From positions 3,472,001-3,536,000 of the forward strand of contig NZ_JAUSWX010000001.1 of NCBI RefSeq assembly GCF_030815405.1: DNA of 64,000 bases, given 5' to 3'. The stretch comes from Agromyces albus. Its GTDB lineage: Bacteria; Actinomycetota; Actinomycetes; Actinomycetales; Microbacteriaceae. Positions within the stretch are counted from its first letter, which is position 1. The number at the start of each line of letters is the position of its first letter. Made by a program: the position numbers and the translations under genes. Of the stretch, positions 52,691 through 60,158 are shown piece after piece. The notes beneath the pieces were generated by a model, which was given only the letters and a program-made list of their open reading frames with translations, did no database searches and was not told the DNA's origin.

Positions 52691-53311
52691 CTACGCGCCG
52701 CCGGTCTCCGTCAGGCCTCGGGCGTTGTAGACGACGGCGTCCGACGCCCCGTAGGCGCGGAACACCTCGAGCGCGTCGTCGTGTCCGACGCCGACTGACA
52801 CGCGGATGCCGCGCCGCTCGAACTCGCCCTCCCAGTCCTCCGTCATCGGCCCCTCGTCGAACCCCGTCAGCCGCTCGAGCTCCGCTCCCTCGCCCGCGAT
52901 CGTGAGCCGCCGCACGCCCGACCACATCGTCGCGCCGTAACACATCACGCACGGCCGCCAGTTGACGACGAGCTCGAGGTCGGCGCCGCCCGCGCCGAGA
53001 TCCCACCGGCCGACCGCGCGCTGCGCGAGGCTCAGCGCCATGACCTCGGCGTGCATCGAGGTGATTCCGCTCGCGAGCACCACGTTCACGCCCATCGAGA
53101 CGAGGGCTCCGGATGCCGCGTCCACGACGATCGCCGCGAACGGCCCGCCGTTGCCCGCACGCCAGTTGCGATCGGCGAGCTCGTTCACGAGCCGCATCCG
53201 ATCCTCGGGGGTGCGGAGCGGCGACGCGGCGAGCGCGGGCAGGTCGTCGACGAGCCACGAGGGCAGCGACGCGGAGAAATCGGTGGCGAGGGAGGCATCC
53301 ATATCGGACAT
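52691..53311 (-). CDS. Nucleoside/nucleobase deaminase (CDA superfamily)
   Basis: 206 residues from ATG 53311 (GAGGAGG upstream). Zinc site: His-Ala-Glu in ITSMHAEVMALSLAQRAVG and the two cysteines in NWRPCVMCYGATMWSGVRR; C-terminal GHDDALEVFRAYGASDAVV. The layout resembles guanine/cytosine/tRNA-adenosine deaminases of the CDA fold. It is the last gene of the spermidine-type ABC operon, 15 bases after the PotC-type permease, suggesting the importer carries a compound this enzyme deaminates. Confidence 0.88.
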   Translation of the reverse strand: MSDMDASLATDFSASLPSWLVDDLPALAASPLRTPEDRMRLVNELADRNWRAGNGGPFAAIVVDAASGALVSMGVNVVLASGITSMHAEVMALSLAQRAVGRWDLGAGGADLELVVNWRPCVMCYGATMWSGVRRLTIAGEGAELERLTGFDEGPMTEDWEGEFERRGIRVSVGVGHDDALEVFRAYGASDAVVYNARGLTETGGA

Positions 53312-53326
53312 TCTGCCTCCTCGCAC

Positions 53327-54127
53327 TCAGCGTCGCTGCTGCTCCGACCCCGACAGCCGCTGCGCGATGTAGATCGGGATGATCGACACGAGCACGAGCA
53401 CCACCGCGATGACCGCCACGATCGGCGCCTGGCTCGGCCGGAACATGTTGTTCAGGATGAAGATCGGCAGCGTCGTCACCCCCGACCCCGCCGTGAACGT
53501 CGTGACGATGATCTCGTCGAAGCTCAACGCGAACGCCAGCAGACCACCCGCCAGGAGCGCCGACCGCAATTGCGGGAACGTCACGAGCCGGAACGTCGTC
53601 CAGACGCCGGCGCCGAGGTCGGCCGAGGCCTCCTCGAGATTCGTGCCGAGCCGCCGCAGCCGCGCGATGACGTTGTTGAACACCGTGACGATGCAGAACG
53701 TCGCGTGCGCGATCACGACCGTCCAGATCGAGAGCGGCACGCCCATGATCGTGCGGAAGAAGTTGTTGAGCGCGATTCCCGTGATGATGCCCGGCAGCGC
53801 GATCGGCAGGATGATGAGCAGGCTGATCGCCTCGCGGCCGAAGAACTCGAATCGCTGCAGCGCGAGCGAGATGAGCGTGCCGAGCACGAGCGAGATGATC
53901 GTCGAGACGATCGCGACCTGCACGCTCGTGCCGACGGCCTCGAGCGCGCCGGCGCTCCGGAACGCGCGCCCCCACCACTCGAGGGTGAGGCCCGGCGGCG
54001 GCCACGTGAGCGACGTCGACGTCGAGAACGAGTTCACGAGCACGACGAGCAGCGGCACGTAGACGACCAGGAGGATGAGCCCGGTCACGAGACCGAGCGT
54101 CGTGCGGGAAAGGCGGGAGAGTCGCAT
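53327..54127 (-). CDS. Spermidine/putrescine-type ABC permease (PotC type)
   Basis: 266 residues, six membrane helices. PotC features: VVYVPLLVVLVNSFSTSTSL at the N-terminus and the coupling loop EEASADLGAGVWTTFRLVTF followed by FALSFDEIIVTTFTAGSGVT. Forms the inner-membrane pore with the PotB-type permease 9 bases upstream. The pot label is by family only; the terminal deaminase gene argues for a non-polyamine substrate. Confidence 0.9.
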   Translation of the reverse strand: MRLSRLSRTTLGLVTGLILLVVYVPLLVVLVNSFSTSTSLTWPPPGLTLEWWGRAFRSAGALEAVGTSVQVAIVSTIISLVLGTLISLALQRFEFFGREAISLLIILPIALPGIITGIALNNFFRTIMGVPLSIWTVVIAHATFCIVTVFNNVIARLRRLGTNLEEASADLGAGVWTTFRLVTFPQLRSALLAGGLLAFALSFDEIIVTTFTAGSGVTTLPIFILNNMFRPSQAPIVAVIAVVLVLVSIIPIYIAQRLSGSEQQRR

Positions 54128-54136
54128 CCGTGATCC

Positions 54137-55039
54137 CTAGAGGTTGTCGAGCGCACCGGTGCGGCGCACGAGGAAGAGGTAGCCGAAGATGATCACGATC
54201 GGGATGAGTGCGATCGCGGATGCCAGTGGCAGGTTGTTCGCCGCACCGACGTTCGTGTAGACGAGGTTGCCGAGCATCTGGTTCGCGCCGCCCACGATGT
54301 TCACCGTGATGTAGTCGCCGAGCGAGAGCGAGAAGCTGAAGATGGTGCCGGCAATGATGGCCGGCAGCGCGAGCGGGAAGACGACGAGCCGCAGCGTCGA
54401 CCAGGTCTTGCCGCCGAGGTCTCCGGATGCCTCGAGCAGCGAATCGGGCACGCGCTCGAGTCCCGCATAGATCGGGAGGATCACGTACGGCAGCCACAGG
54501 TAGGCGAGCGTGATGATCGTCGCGGGCAGTCCGTAGCCCGGGGTGTGCCCGCCGAACGGCGCGACGAGCCACTCGAGAATGCCGTCTTGCGAGAGCACCG
54601 AGCGCCAGGCATACGCCTTGACCAGATACGAAGCCCACAGCGGCGTGAGCACCGCGATGACGAGGATGCGCTGCATCCGCGGCGTCGCGACCTTCGCCAT
54701 GTAGAACGCGATCGGCAGCGCGAGCGCGACATCGATGAGGGTCACGAGCAGCGCCACGCCGAGGGTGCGCAGCGTCACCGTCTGGTAGAGCGAGCCCGTG
54801 ATGACGGTGAGGATGTTGTCGAGCGTCCACGTCTGGCTGATCTGCCCTGTGAAGCTGTCGACCGACCAGAACGCGGTCACGAGCAGCAGCACGAGCGCCA
54901 CGATGTAGACGAGCCCGAGCCAGAAGAGCGGTGCGCTGAGCAGCAGCGCGAGCCGCGCCCGCGGGTGCGTGCTGAGGAAGACGGAGCCCGCCCTCGCCGC
55001 TGTGCGACGAGGACGGAGCTCCGCGGGGGTCGAGGTCAT
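54137..55039 (-). CDS. Spermidine/putrescine-type ABC permease (PotB type)
   Basis: 300 residues from ATG 55039, which overlaps the binding-protein stop by one base. Membrane segments begin LALLLSAPLFWLGLVYIVAL; the coupling loop is LLEASGDLGGKTWSTLRLVV and SLSLGDYITVNIVGG is the PotB signature. The longer frame to 55117 overlaps the binding protein and is rejected. Confidence 0.9.
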   Translation of the reverse strand: MTSTPAELRPRRTAARAGSVFLSTHPRARLALLLSAPLFWLGLVYIVALVLLLVTAFWSVDSFTGQISQTWTLDNILTVITGSLYQTVTLRTLGVALLVTLIDVALALPIAFYMAKVATPRMQRILVIAVLTPLWASYLVKAYAWRSVLSQDGILEWLVAPFGGHTPGYGLPATIITLAYLWLPYVILPIYAGLERVPDSLLEASGDLGGKTWSTLRLVVFPLALPAIIAGTIFSFSLSLGDYITVNIVGGANQMLGNLVYTNVGAANNLPLASAIALIPIVIIFGYLFLVRRTGALDNL

Positions 55040-56223
55040 CAGCCCTTGATCTCCGACCAGGCCTCGGTCCAGCCGGAGTAGTCGACGCACTCGACATCCG
55101 TGCGCCCATCGAGGCACTCGGCGATGGGGGTCGACCAGTACCAGATCTGCGACGCGTACTCCTCGTCACCGGCGTGGAACGCCTCGCACGATCCCTCGGA
55201 GCGGAACTCGCACGCGGCCTCGTTCGACGGCGCCTCGCCGAAGTACTCAGTCGCCTGGGCGTTCGCCTCGGGGCTCGCGATGTAGTCGAGCCACGCGTAC
55301 GCGCAATTCGGGTTCTTCGCCTCGGACGCGATCATCCACGTGTCGGACCATCCGGTGGCGCCCTCCTCGGGCAGCGTGACCGCGGTCGGCGCTCCCGAGC
55401 TCTCGAGCACGTTCTGGATGACCTGCCAGCTCGTGCCGACGACGGTGTCACCCGTCTCGAACGCCTGGATCTCCTTGAGGTAGTCCGACCAGTACTCGCC
55501 GATGTGCGCGCGCTGCTCCTTCAGCAGGTCGACGGCCGCCTTGAACTGCGTCTCGTCGAGCGCGTACGGGTTCGTGATACCGGTCCCGGGCTGGTGGTGC
55601 ATGAGGTACAGCGCGGCATCCGCGATGTAGATGGGCGAGTCGTAGGCCGTGACCTTGCCGGAGTGCTCGCTCGCCTTGTCGAAGACGACGTCCCATGAGG
55701 TGGGCGCCTCGGGGAACAGCTCGGTGTTGTACATGAGGAGGTTGGCGCCGTAGCCGTGCGGCACGCCGTAGGCCTCGCCGTCGACCGAGTTCCACGACTG
55801 CATCTTCAGGAAGTCGTAGATGCCCTCGTAGTTCGGGATGAGGTCGGTGTTCACGGGCGCGACGTCGCCCGCGGCGACGAGGCGCAGCGACGCGTCACCG
55901 GATGCCGCGACCACGTCGTACTCGCCCGTCTTCATGAGGTTGAACGCCTCATCCGACGTGCCGTAGGTCTTCGAGGTGACCTCGCAACCGGTGTCCTCCT
56001 CGAACGGCGTCACCCAGTCGACCGCGGGGTCGTTCGTGCCGTCTTCGACGTAGCCGGGCCACGCGAGCAGCGAGACCTGGCCCTCGAACTCGCCGAGCTC
56101 GTCGGCCGCCTCGCCGCCTCCATCGTTGGCAGCCGTCGTGCCGCAAGCGGTGAGTAGCGCGATCGAGGCGATCGCGAGGCCCACTGTCGCGCCACGGCGT
56201 GCCGTGCGGGGAATCCGCTTCAT
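55039..56223 (-). CDS. Spermidine/putrescine-type ABC substrate-binding lipoprotein (PotD type)
   Basis: 394 residues from ATG 56223. Signal peptide with lipobox LTAC, then VSLLAWPGYVEDGTNDPAVD, GYGANLLMYNTELFPEAPTS and TWMIASEAKNPNCAYAWLDY. The mature domain has about seven further cysteines (GCEV, NCAY, AACEF, SCEAF, AECLD, VECVD), high for this family, suggesting disulfides. It binds the transported solute outside the cell. Second gene of the operon, 46 bases after the ATPase. Confidence 0.9.
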   Translation of the reverse strand: MKRIPRTARRGATVGLAIASIALLTACGTTAANDGGGEAADELGEFEGQVSLLAWPGYVEDGTNDPAVDWVTPFEEDTGCEVTSKTYGTSDEAFNLMKTGEYDVVAASGDASLRLVAAGDVAPVNTDLIPNYEGIYDFLKMQSWNSVDGEAYGVPHGYGANLLMYNTELFPEAPTSWDVVFDKASEHSGKVTAYDSPIYIADAALYLMHHQPGTGITNPYALDETQFKAAVDLLKEQRAHIGEYWSDYLKEIQAFETGDTVVGTSWQVIQNVLESSGAPTAVTLPEEGATGWSDTWMIASEAKNPNCAYAWLDYIASPEANAQATEYFGEAPSNEAACEFRSEGSCEAFHAGDEEYASQIWYWSTPIAECLDGRTDVECVDYSGWTEAWSEIKG

Positions 56224-56269
56224 GGTTCTCTCCTGTTCCTGTGTGGTGTGCCGTGTGGTGCTGGTCTGT

Positions 56270-57313
56270 TCACGCCGCGGCATCCGCCGCCACAGCGAGC
56301 GCGACGACGTCGGCGTCGTGCCAACTCACGACGACGCGATCGCCGCGTTCGTCGTCGTGGGTGCGGTGCCGGTCGTTCTGTTCGAGCACGGTCACGCGAG
56401 TGCCGGCGTCGAGGTCGACGACGAGACGGATGCCGCTGCCGAGGTAGATCGCCTCGACGACGGTGCCCCACGCGTTGCGAACCCCGTCGCCCGCGAGCTC
56501 GCCCGTGCCGACGGTCATCTTCTCGGGCCGCACGGAGTGCTCGCCCGCTCGGCCGAGCAGCTCGCGCGAACGCGTGTCGTCGAGGAGGTTCGAGGTGCCG
56601 ACGAAGTCCGCGACGAATCGAGAGCCGGGTCGTTCGTAGAGCTCGGCGGGCGTGCCGAGCTGCTCGATGCGGCCGTCGTTGAAGACGGCGATGCGGTCGG
56701 AGAGGGTGAGCGCCTCCTCCTGGTCGTGCGTGACGAAGATGAAGGTGATGCCGAGCTCGCGCTGGATCTCCTTGAGCTCGACCTGCATCTGCTCGCGGAG
56801 CTTAAGGTCGAGGGCGCCGAGCGGCTCGTCGAGCAGCAGCACCTTCGGCTCGACGACGGTGGCGCGGGCGAGCGCGACCCGCTGTCGCTGGCCGCCCGAG
56901 AGCTGCGAGGGTTTGCGGGCGGCCATCTGCTCGAGCCGAACCGCGGCGAGCGCGCGCATCGCCCGCTCGTTTCGCTCCTTGCGGCCGATGCCGCGCACTC
57001 GCAGACCGTAGCCCACGTTGTCGAGCACGTTCATGTGCGGGAAGAGCGCGTAGTCCTGGAAGACCGTGTTGACGTCGCGGTCGAACGGCGCGCGCTTCGT
57101 GACGTCGCGCCCGAAGAGCTCGATCGTGCCGCCGCTGGGTTGCTCGAAGCCCGCGATCAGGCGCAGCACGGTGGTCTTGCCCGAGCCCGAGGGGCCGAGC
57201 ATCGAGAAGAACTCGCCGGCCGCGATCTCGAGGTCGACGTGGTCGACGGCGGTGACCGAACCGAACTCCTTTGTGAGCCCCGTCAGGCGGATGGCCGGCT
57301 GCGAGTCGGTCAT
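56270..57313 (-). CDS. Spermidine/putrescine-type ABC ATPase (PotA type)
   Basis: 347 residues from ATG 57313 (AAGGAG 5 bases upstream). Walker A MLGPSGSGKTTVLRLIAGF, Q-loop VFQDYALFPHM, signature PSQLSGGQRQRVALARATVV, Walker B VLLLDEPLGALD and a C-terminal TOBE domain (SVRPEKMTVGTGE). It powers the importer. First gene of the operon; a palindromic operator pair separates it from the divergent GntR gene. Confidence 0.93.
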   Translation of the reverse strand: MTDSQPAIRLTGLTKEFGSVTAVDHVDLEIAAGEFFSMLGPSGSGKTTVLRLIAGFEQPSGGTIELFGRDVTKRAPFDRDVNTVFQDYALFPHMNVLDNVGYGLRVRGIGRKERNERAMRALAAVRLEQMAARKPSQLSGGQRQRVALARATVVEPKVLLLDEPLGALDLKLREQMQVELKEIQRELGITFIFVTHDQEEALTLSDRIAVFNDGRIEQLGTPAELYERPGSRFVADFVGTSNLLDDTRSRELLGRAGEHSVRPEKMTVGTGELAGDGVRNAWGTVVEAIYLGSGIRLVVDLDAGTRVTVLEQNDRHRTHDDERGDRVVVSWHDADVVALAVAADAAA

Positions 57314-57335
57314 GGGATCTCCTTCGACATACCAA

Positions 57336-57384
57336 AACATCTGGAACCAGATGTTCGTGTCTCAAAATCATATGGCTCCAGATG
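57336..57384. promoter_or_regulatory. Palindromic operator pair between the pot-type operon and its GntR gene
   Basis: Site 1 (57336-57355): AACATCTGG-AA-CCAGATGTT, perfect 9-bp arms. Site 2 (57369-57384): CATATGGCTCCAGATG, the same CATnTGG/CCAnATG core with one mismatch. Centre spacing is about 31 bases (three turns). Probable binding sites of the GntR regulator encoded at 57451. Confidence 0.8.
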
Positions 57385-57450
57385 TAAATGTCCAGAGGCC
57401 CGTGTTACGGTCATGTCACAGATTCGCCAGCACGGATGCCGGGAGGTCGG

Positions 57451-58275
57451 ATGCCGCAGGCCACGGGCCGCGCCGACGCCACGCGCGCGGTCGTCTTCTC
57501 GCCGCTCGACGGCGCCGGGCGCGCCGAGCTCGTGGAGCAGCGCCTGACCGACGCCATCGTCGCGGGCGTGCTGCGCGACGGCGAGCGCCTCCCGAGCGAA
57601 TCCGAGCTCGCCCGCAGTCTCGGCGTTGCCGTCGTGACGGCACGCGAGGCGCTCGAGTCGCTGCGCGACAAGGGCCTCGTGCTCACTCGGCGCGGTCGCG
57701 ACGGCGGCAGCTTCGTCACGCACGACCGCGACACGACGACACGAATGGTCGACCAGCGCGTGCGATCGCAGAGCCGCATCGAGCTGCGCGACCTCTCGCT
57801 GCACTATGCGGCGATCGCCGGCATGGCCGCCGAGGTCGCGGCAGATCGCGCGAGCGACGACGACGTGCAGAGCCTCGTCGAGATCGACGAGCGCGCCGAC
57901 CTCACCACTCCGGGCGGCGCACGTCGGGCTGTCGGGCGCTTCCAATTGGAGATCGCCGCGGTCAGCCAGTCGCCTCGACTCGTGCACGAGGAGCTGCGCC
58001 TGCAGGCCGAGACCGGAAGTCTGCTCTGGCTCTGCCTGCGTGAGCAGGACTATCGTGACCGAAGCAGGCAGGCGCGACTCGAGGTGATCGAGGCGATCCG
58101 AGCGGTGGAGCCCGAACGGGCCCGCCGGGTGACGACCGAGCACATCGCCTCGGCCGTCGAATGGCTCATCGAAGAGAAGGTGCGGCTCGAGGCGAGCGAA
58201 CCGCCAGGGGCGTCCGGAGCAACCGGGCCGCCAGGGGCATCCGTCGCCGAACGAACGGAAGGAGGCGCGACATGA
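57451..58275 (+). CDS. GntR-family (FadR/FCD-like) regulator of the pot-type operon
   Basis: 274 residues from ATG 57451 (GGGAGG 5 bases upstream). HTH: VAGVLRDGERLPSESELARS, LGVAVVTAREALESLRDKGL and VLTRRGRDGGSFV. The helical effector part has LSLHYAAIAGMAAEVAADRA and ends with a Pro/Gly/Ala-rich tail. Its stop overlaps the Cache gene by ATGA, so the two proteins are made together, divergent from the importer. Confidence 0.88.
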   Translation: MPQATGRADATRAVVFSPLDGAGRAELVEQRLTDAIVAGVLRDGERLPSESELARSLGVAVVTAREALESLRDKGLVLTRRGRDGGSFVTHDRDTTTRMVDQRVRSQSRIELRDLSLHYAAIAGMAAEVAADRASDDDVQSLVEIDERADLTTPGGARRAVGRFQLEIAAVSQSPRLVHEELRLQAETGSLLWLCLREQDYRDRSRQARLEVIEAIRAVEPERARRVTTEHIASAVEWLIEEKVRLEASEPPGASGATGPPGASVAERTEGGAT

Positions 58276-59057
58276 CCGTCACCGTCGATGTCACCGCGCA
58301 ACTGATCGCGCAGCGCATCGCCTCGACCATCGATCCCGTCTTCGCGATGATCGACGGCTGGCGCGACGCGGTCGAGCGCGCGATCGCGACCGAACCCGAG
58401 CCGCGTGCCGCGACGCTCGACCCGCTCATCGCCGCCCTCGTGGCTCCCGAGCTCGAGCGAACCGGCAGCCTCATCACGGGCGCCGGCTTCGTGGCGACGC
58501 CCGGGTTCCTCCTCGACGCACCGTGGCATCTCGCGTGGTGGCTGAGCGGGGCGAACACCTTCCGCGCGGCGCCCGACGCCGGGCTGCGCCGCCTCGACGC
58601 GGTGAACGACCCCGACTCCGAGCAGTTCCGCGACTATACGACGCTCGAGTGGTGGCGGGTGCCCGAGCGCACCGGCACCCGGCACCTCACCGGCCCCTAC
58701 GTCGACTACCTCTGCACCGACGACTACACGGTGACGATCACGACACCCGTGATGGCCGCCGGAGAGCTCGCGGGCATGGTCGGCACCGACCTGTACGTCG
58801 CGCGCCTCGAGCGCGTGCTGCTCCCGGTGATCCGCGAGTCGGGGCATCCGTGCTCCCTCGTGAACGCCTCGGGCCGCATCGTCACGTCGACCGACCCGCA
58901 TCGTGCCACCGGTGCGCTGCTCCGGCTCGACGGCCTCGTCGACGCGCTCACGCCGTTGCGCGATGCGGTCACGGAGACGGATGCCGCGGCGCTGCCCGGC
59001 GGCGCGACCGTCGTGCCGTGCGGCGACACGTCGCTTGCGCTCGTGCTCGAGGGCTGA
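58272..59057 (+). CDS. Cytoplasmic stand-alone Cache/PDC-like sensor-domain protein
   Basis: 261 residues with no signal peptide or membrane segment. PHLAWWLSGANTFRAAPDAG-type text is seen as WHLAWWLSGANTFRAAPD, then FRDYTTLEWWRVPERTGTRH, GPYVDYLCTDDYTVTITTPV and GELAGMVGTDLYVARLE: the YCTDDYTVTI...V.G..GTDL pattern of PDC/Cache ligand-binding domains, normally extracytoplasmic parts of kinases and chemoreceptors. Here it is soluble and translationally coupled to a GntR regulator, so it may bind the importer substrate inside the cell. Confidence 0.75.
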   Translation: MTVTVDVTAQLIAQRIASTIDPVFAMIDGWRDAVERAIATEPEPRAATLDPLIAALVAPELERTGSLITGAGFVATPGFLLDAPWHLAWWLSGANTFRAAPDAGLRRLDAVNDPDSEQFRDYTTLEWWRVPERTGTRHLTGPYVDYLCTDDYTVTITTPVMAAGELAGMVGTDLYVARLERVLLPVIRESGHPCSLVNASGRIVTSTDPHRATGALLRLDGLVDALTPLRDAVTETDAAALPGGATVVPCGDTSLALVLEG

Positions 59058-59148
59058 GGCGGCTTCTCCTCGACCTCCAGGTGCCGGCTGACGTCACGAG
59101 ACGACGCACCGGAATGCGTCGCCGCCGCGAATTTGGCACCATGGGCGG

Positions 59149-59889
59149 ATGACTGCACGGCCTCCTGCACTCGTCGGCATCTCGCACGGCACGTCCTCCG
59201 ATGAGGGAAGGCGGGCGGTGCGCGGGTTGCACGAGGCCGTCGAGGCGGCCGTGGCCGCGCGGCATCCGTCGGCTGCCTCCTCCGTTCGGCTGGGGCACGT
59301 CGACGTCGAGCAACCCGACGTGCCGGCGACGCTCGCCACCCTGGCTCCGGGCGAGCCCGCGGTCGTCGTGCCGCTGCTCCTCTCGGCCGGCTACCACGTG
59401 CACGTCGACCTCACCGAGGCCGTCGAAACCGAGACCGACCGTACGGTCGTGCTCGCCGGCGCGCTCGGACCCGACGATCGACTCGTCGCCGTGCTCCAGC
59501 GCCGCCTGCACGAGGCGGGGCTCCGTGAGGGCGACCACGTCGTGCTCGCGGTCGCCGGGTCGAGCGACGTTCGGGCCGTCGATCACTGTCGTGACATGGC
59601 CGCGCGGCTCGCTGAGACATCCGGCCGCGACATCTCCCTCGGCTTCCTGTCGGCCGCCGAGCCGTCCCTTCCCGACGCGGTGGCCGCCGCGCGCCTGGCC
59701 GCGGCCGACGGCGAGCGCGTCGTCGTCGCGAACTACCTGCTCGCTCCCGGCTACTTCGACCGCCTCGCCGTGCGCGCCGGGGCCGACGTGACCGCGCGCC
59801 CGCTCCTGGTGCCGGATGAGCCGGCGCCGTCCGAGCTCGTCGACATCGTGCTCGACCGCTACGCCGCGGCATCCGCTCAGCTCGACTGA
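59149..59889 (+). CDS. Sirohydrochlorin chelatase (CbiX/SirB type)
   Basis: 246 residues, two repeated chelatase-like halves. Metal-binding His in ALVGISHGTSSDEG and in PLLLSAGYHVHVDL; second half AVAGSSDVRAVDHCRDMA and ANYLLAPGYFDRLA. It inserts Fe2+ (or Co2+) into sirohydrochlorin; with the siroheme-dependent reductase gene next on the same strand, siroheme formation is the likely job. ATG 59149 has only GGGCGG upstream. Confidence 0.88.
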   Translation: MTARPPALVGISHGTSSDEGRRAVRGLHEAVEAAVAARHPSAASSVRLGHVDVEQPDVPATLATLAPGEPAVVVPLLLSAGYHVHVDLTEAVETETDRTVVLAGALGPDDRLVAVLQRRLHEAGLREGDHVVLAVAGSSDVRAVDHCRDMAARLAETSGRDISLGFLSAAEPSLPDAVAAARLAAADGERVVVANYLLAPGYFDRLAVRAGADVTARPLLVPDEPAPSELVDIVLDRYAAASAQLD

Positions 59890-59932
59890 ACGCGCCGCAA
59901 CGGCCGGCACCATCTCAGCCAGGCCCGCGAGA

Positions 59933-59978
59933 TGACGCGAATCGACCTTCGCGACAGCGCGAAGGTCGATTCGCGTCA
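59933..59978. terminator. Perfect 21-bp inverted repeat with 4-base loop
   Basis: TGACGCGAATCGACCTTCGC(G), loop ACAG, exact reverse complement following (59958-59978). The strongest hairpin noticed in the window, 44 bases after the chelatase stop and 180 bases before the reductase gene. No T-run; it may be a terminator, a processing site or a mobile palindromic element. Confidence 0.7.
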
Positions 59979-60075
59979 CTTCGTCCGCCAGTCTCGGCCC
60001 CGCAACCCGTGCGCGCATTCGTGCGTCGCTCTGTGACGTAATGCGACACGACGTGACCGGGCGTGACAACGCACA

Positions 60076-60105
60076 TTGTCGGCAGCCGCCGACCTCGCCT
60101 AGCTT
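60076..60105 (+). promoter_or_regulatory. Predicted promoter of the sulfate-assimilation operon
   Basis: TTGTCG, 18 bases, TAGCTT (60100-60105), 53 bases before the GTG. Upstream, GTGAC occurs three times (about 60032, 60053 and 60063), a possible activator repeat. Confidence 0.5.
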
Positions 60106-60158
60106 CGAGCGAATACCACCGTTCGCGCACCTGCGCCGGTTGAGGAAGGAGGAAGCCC

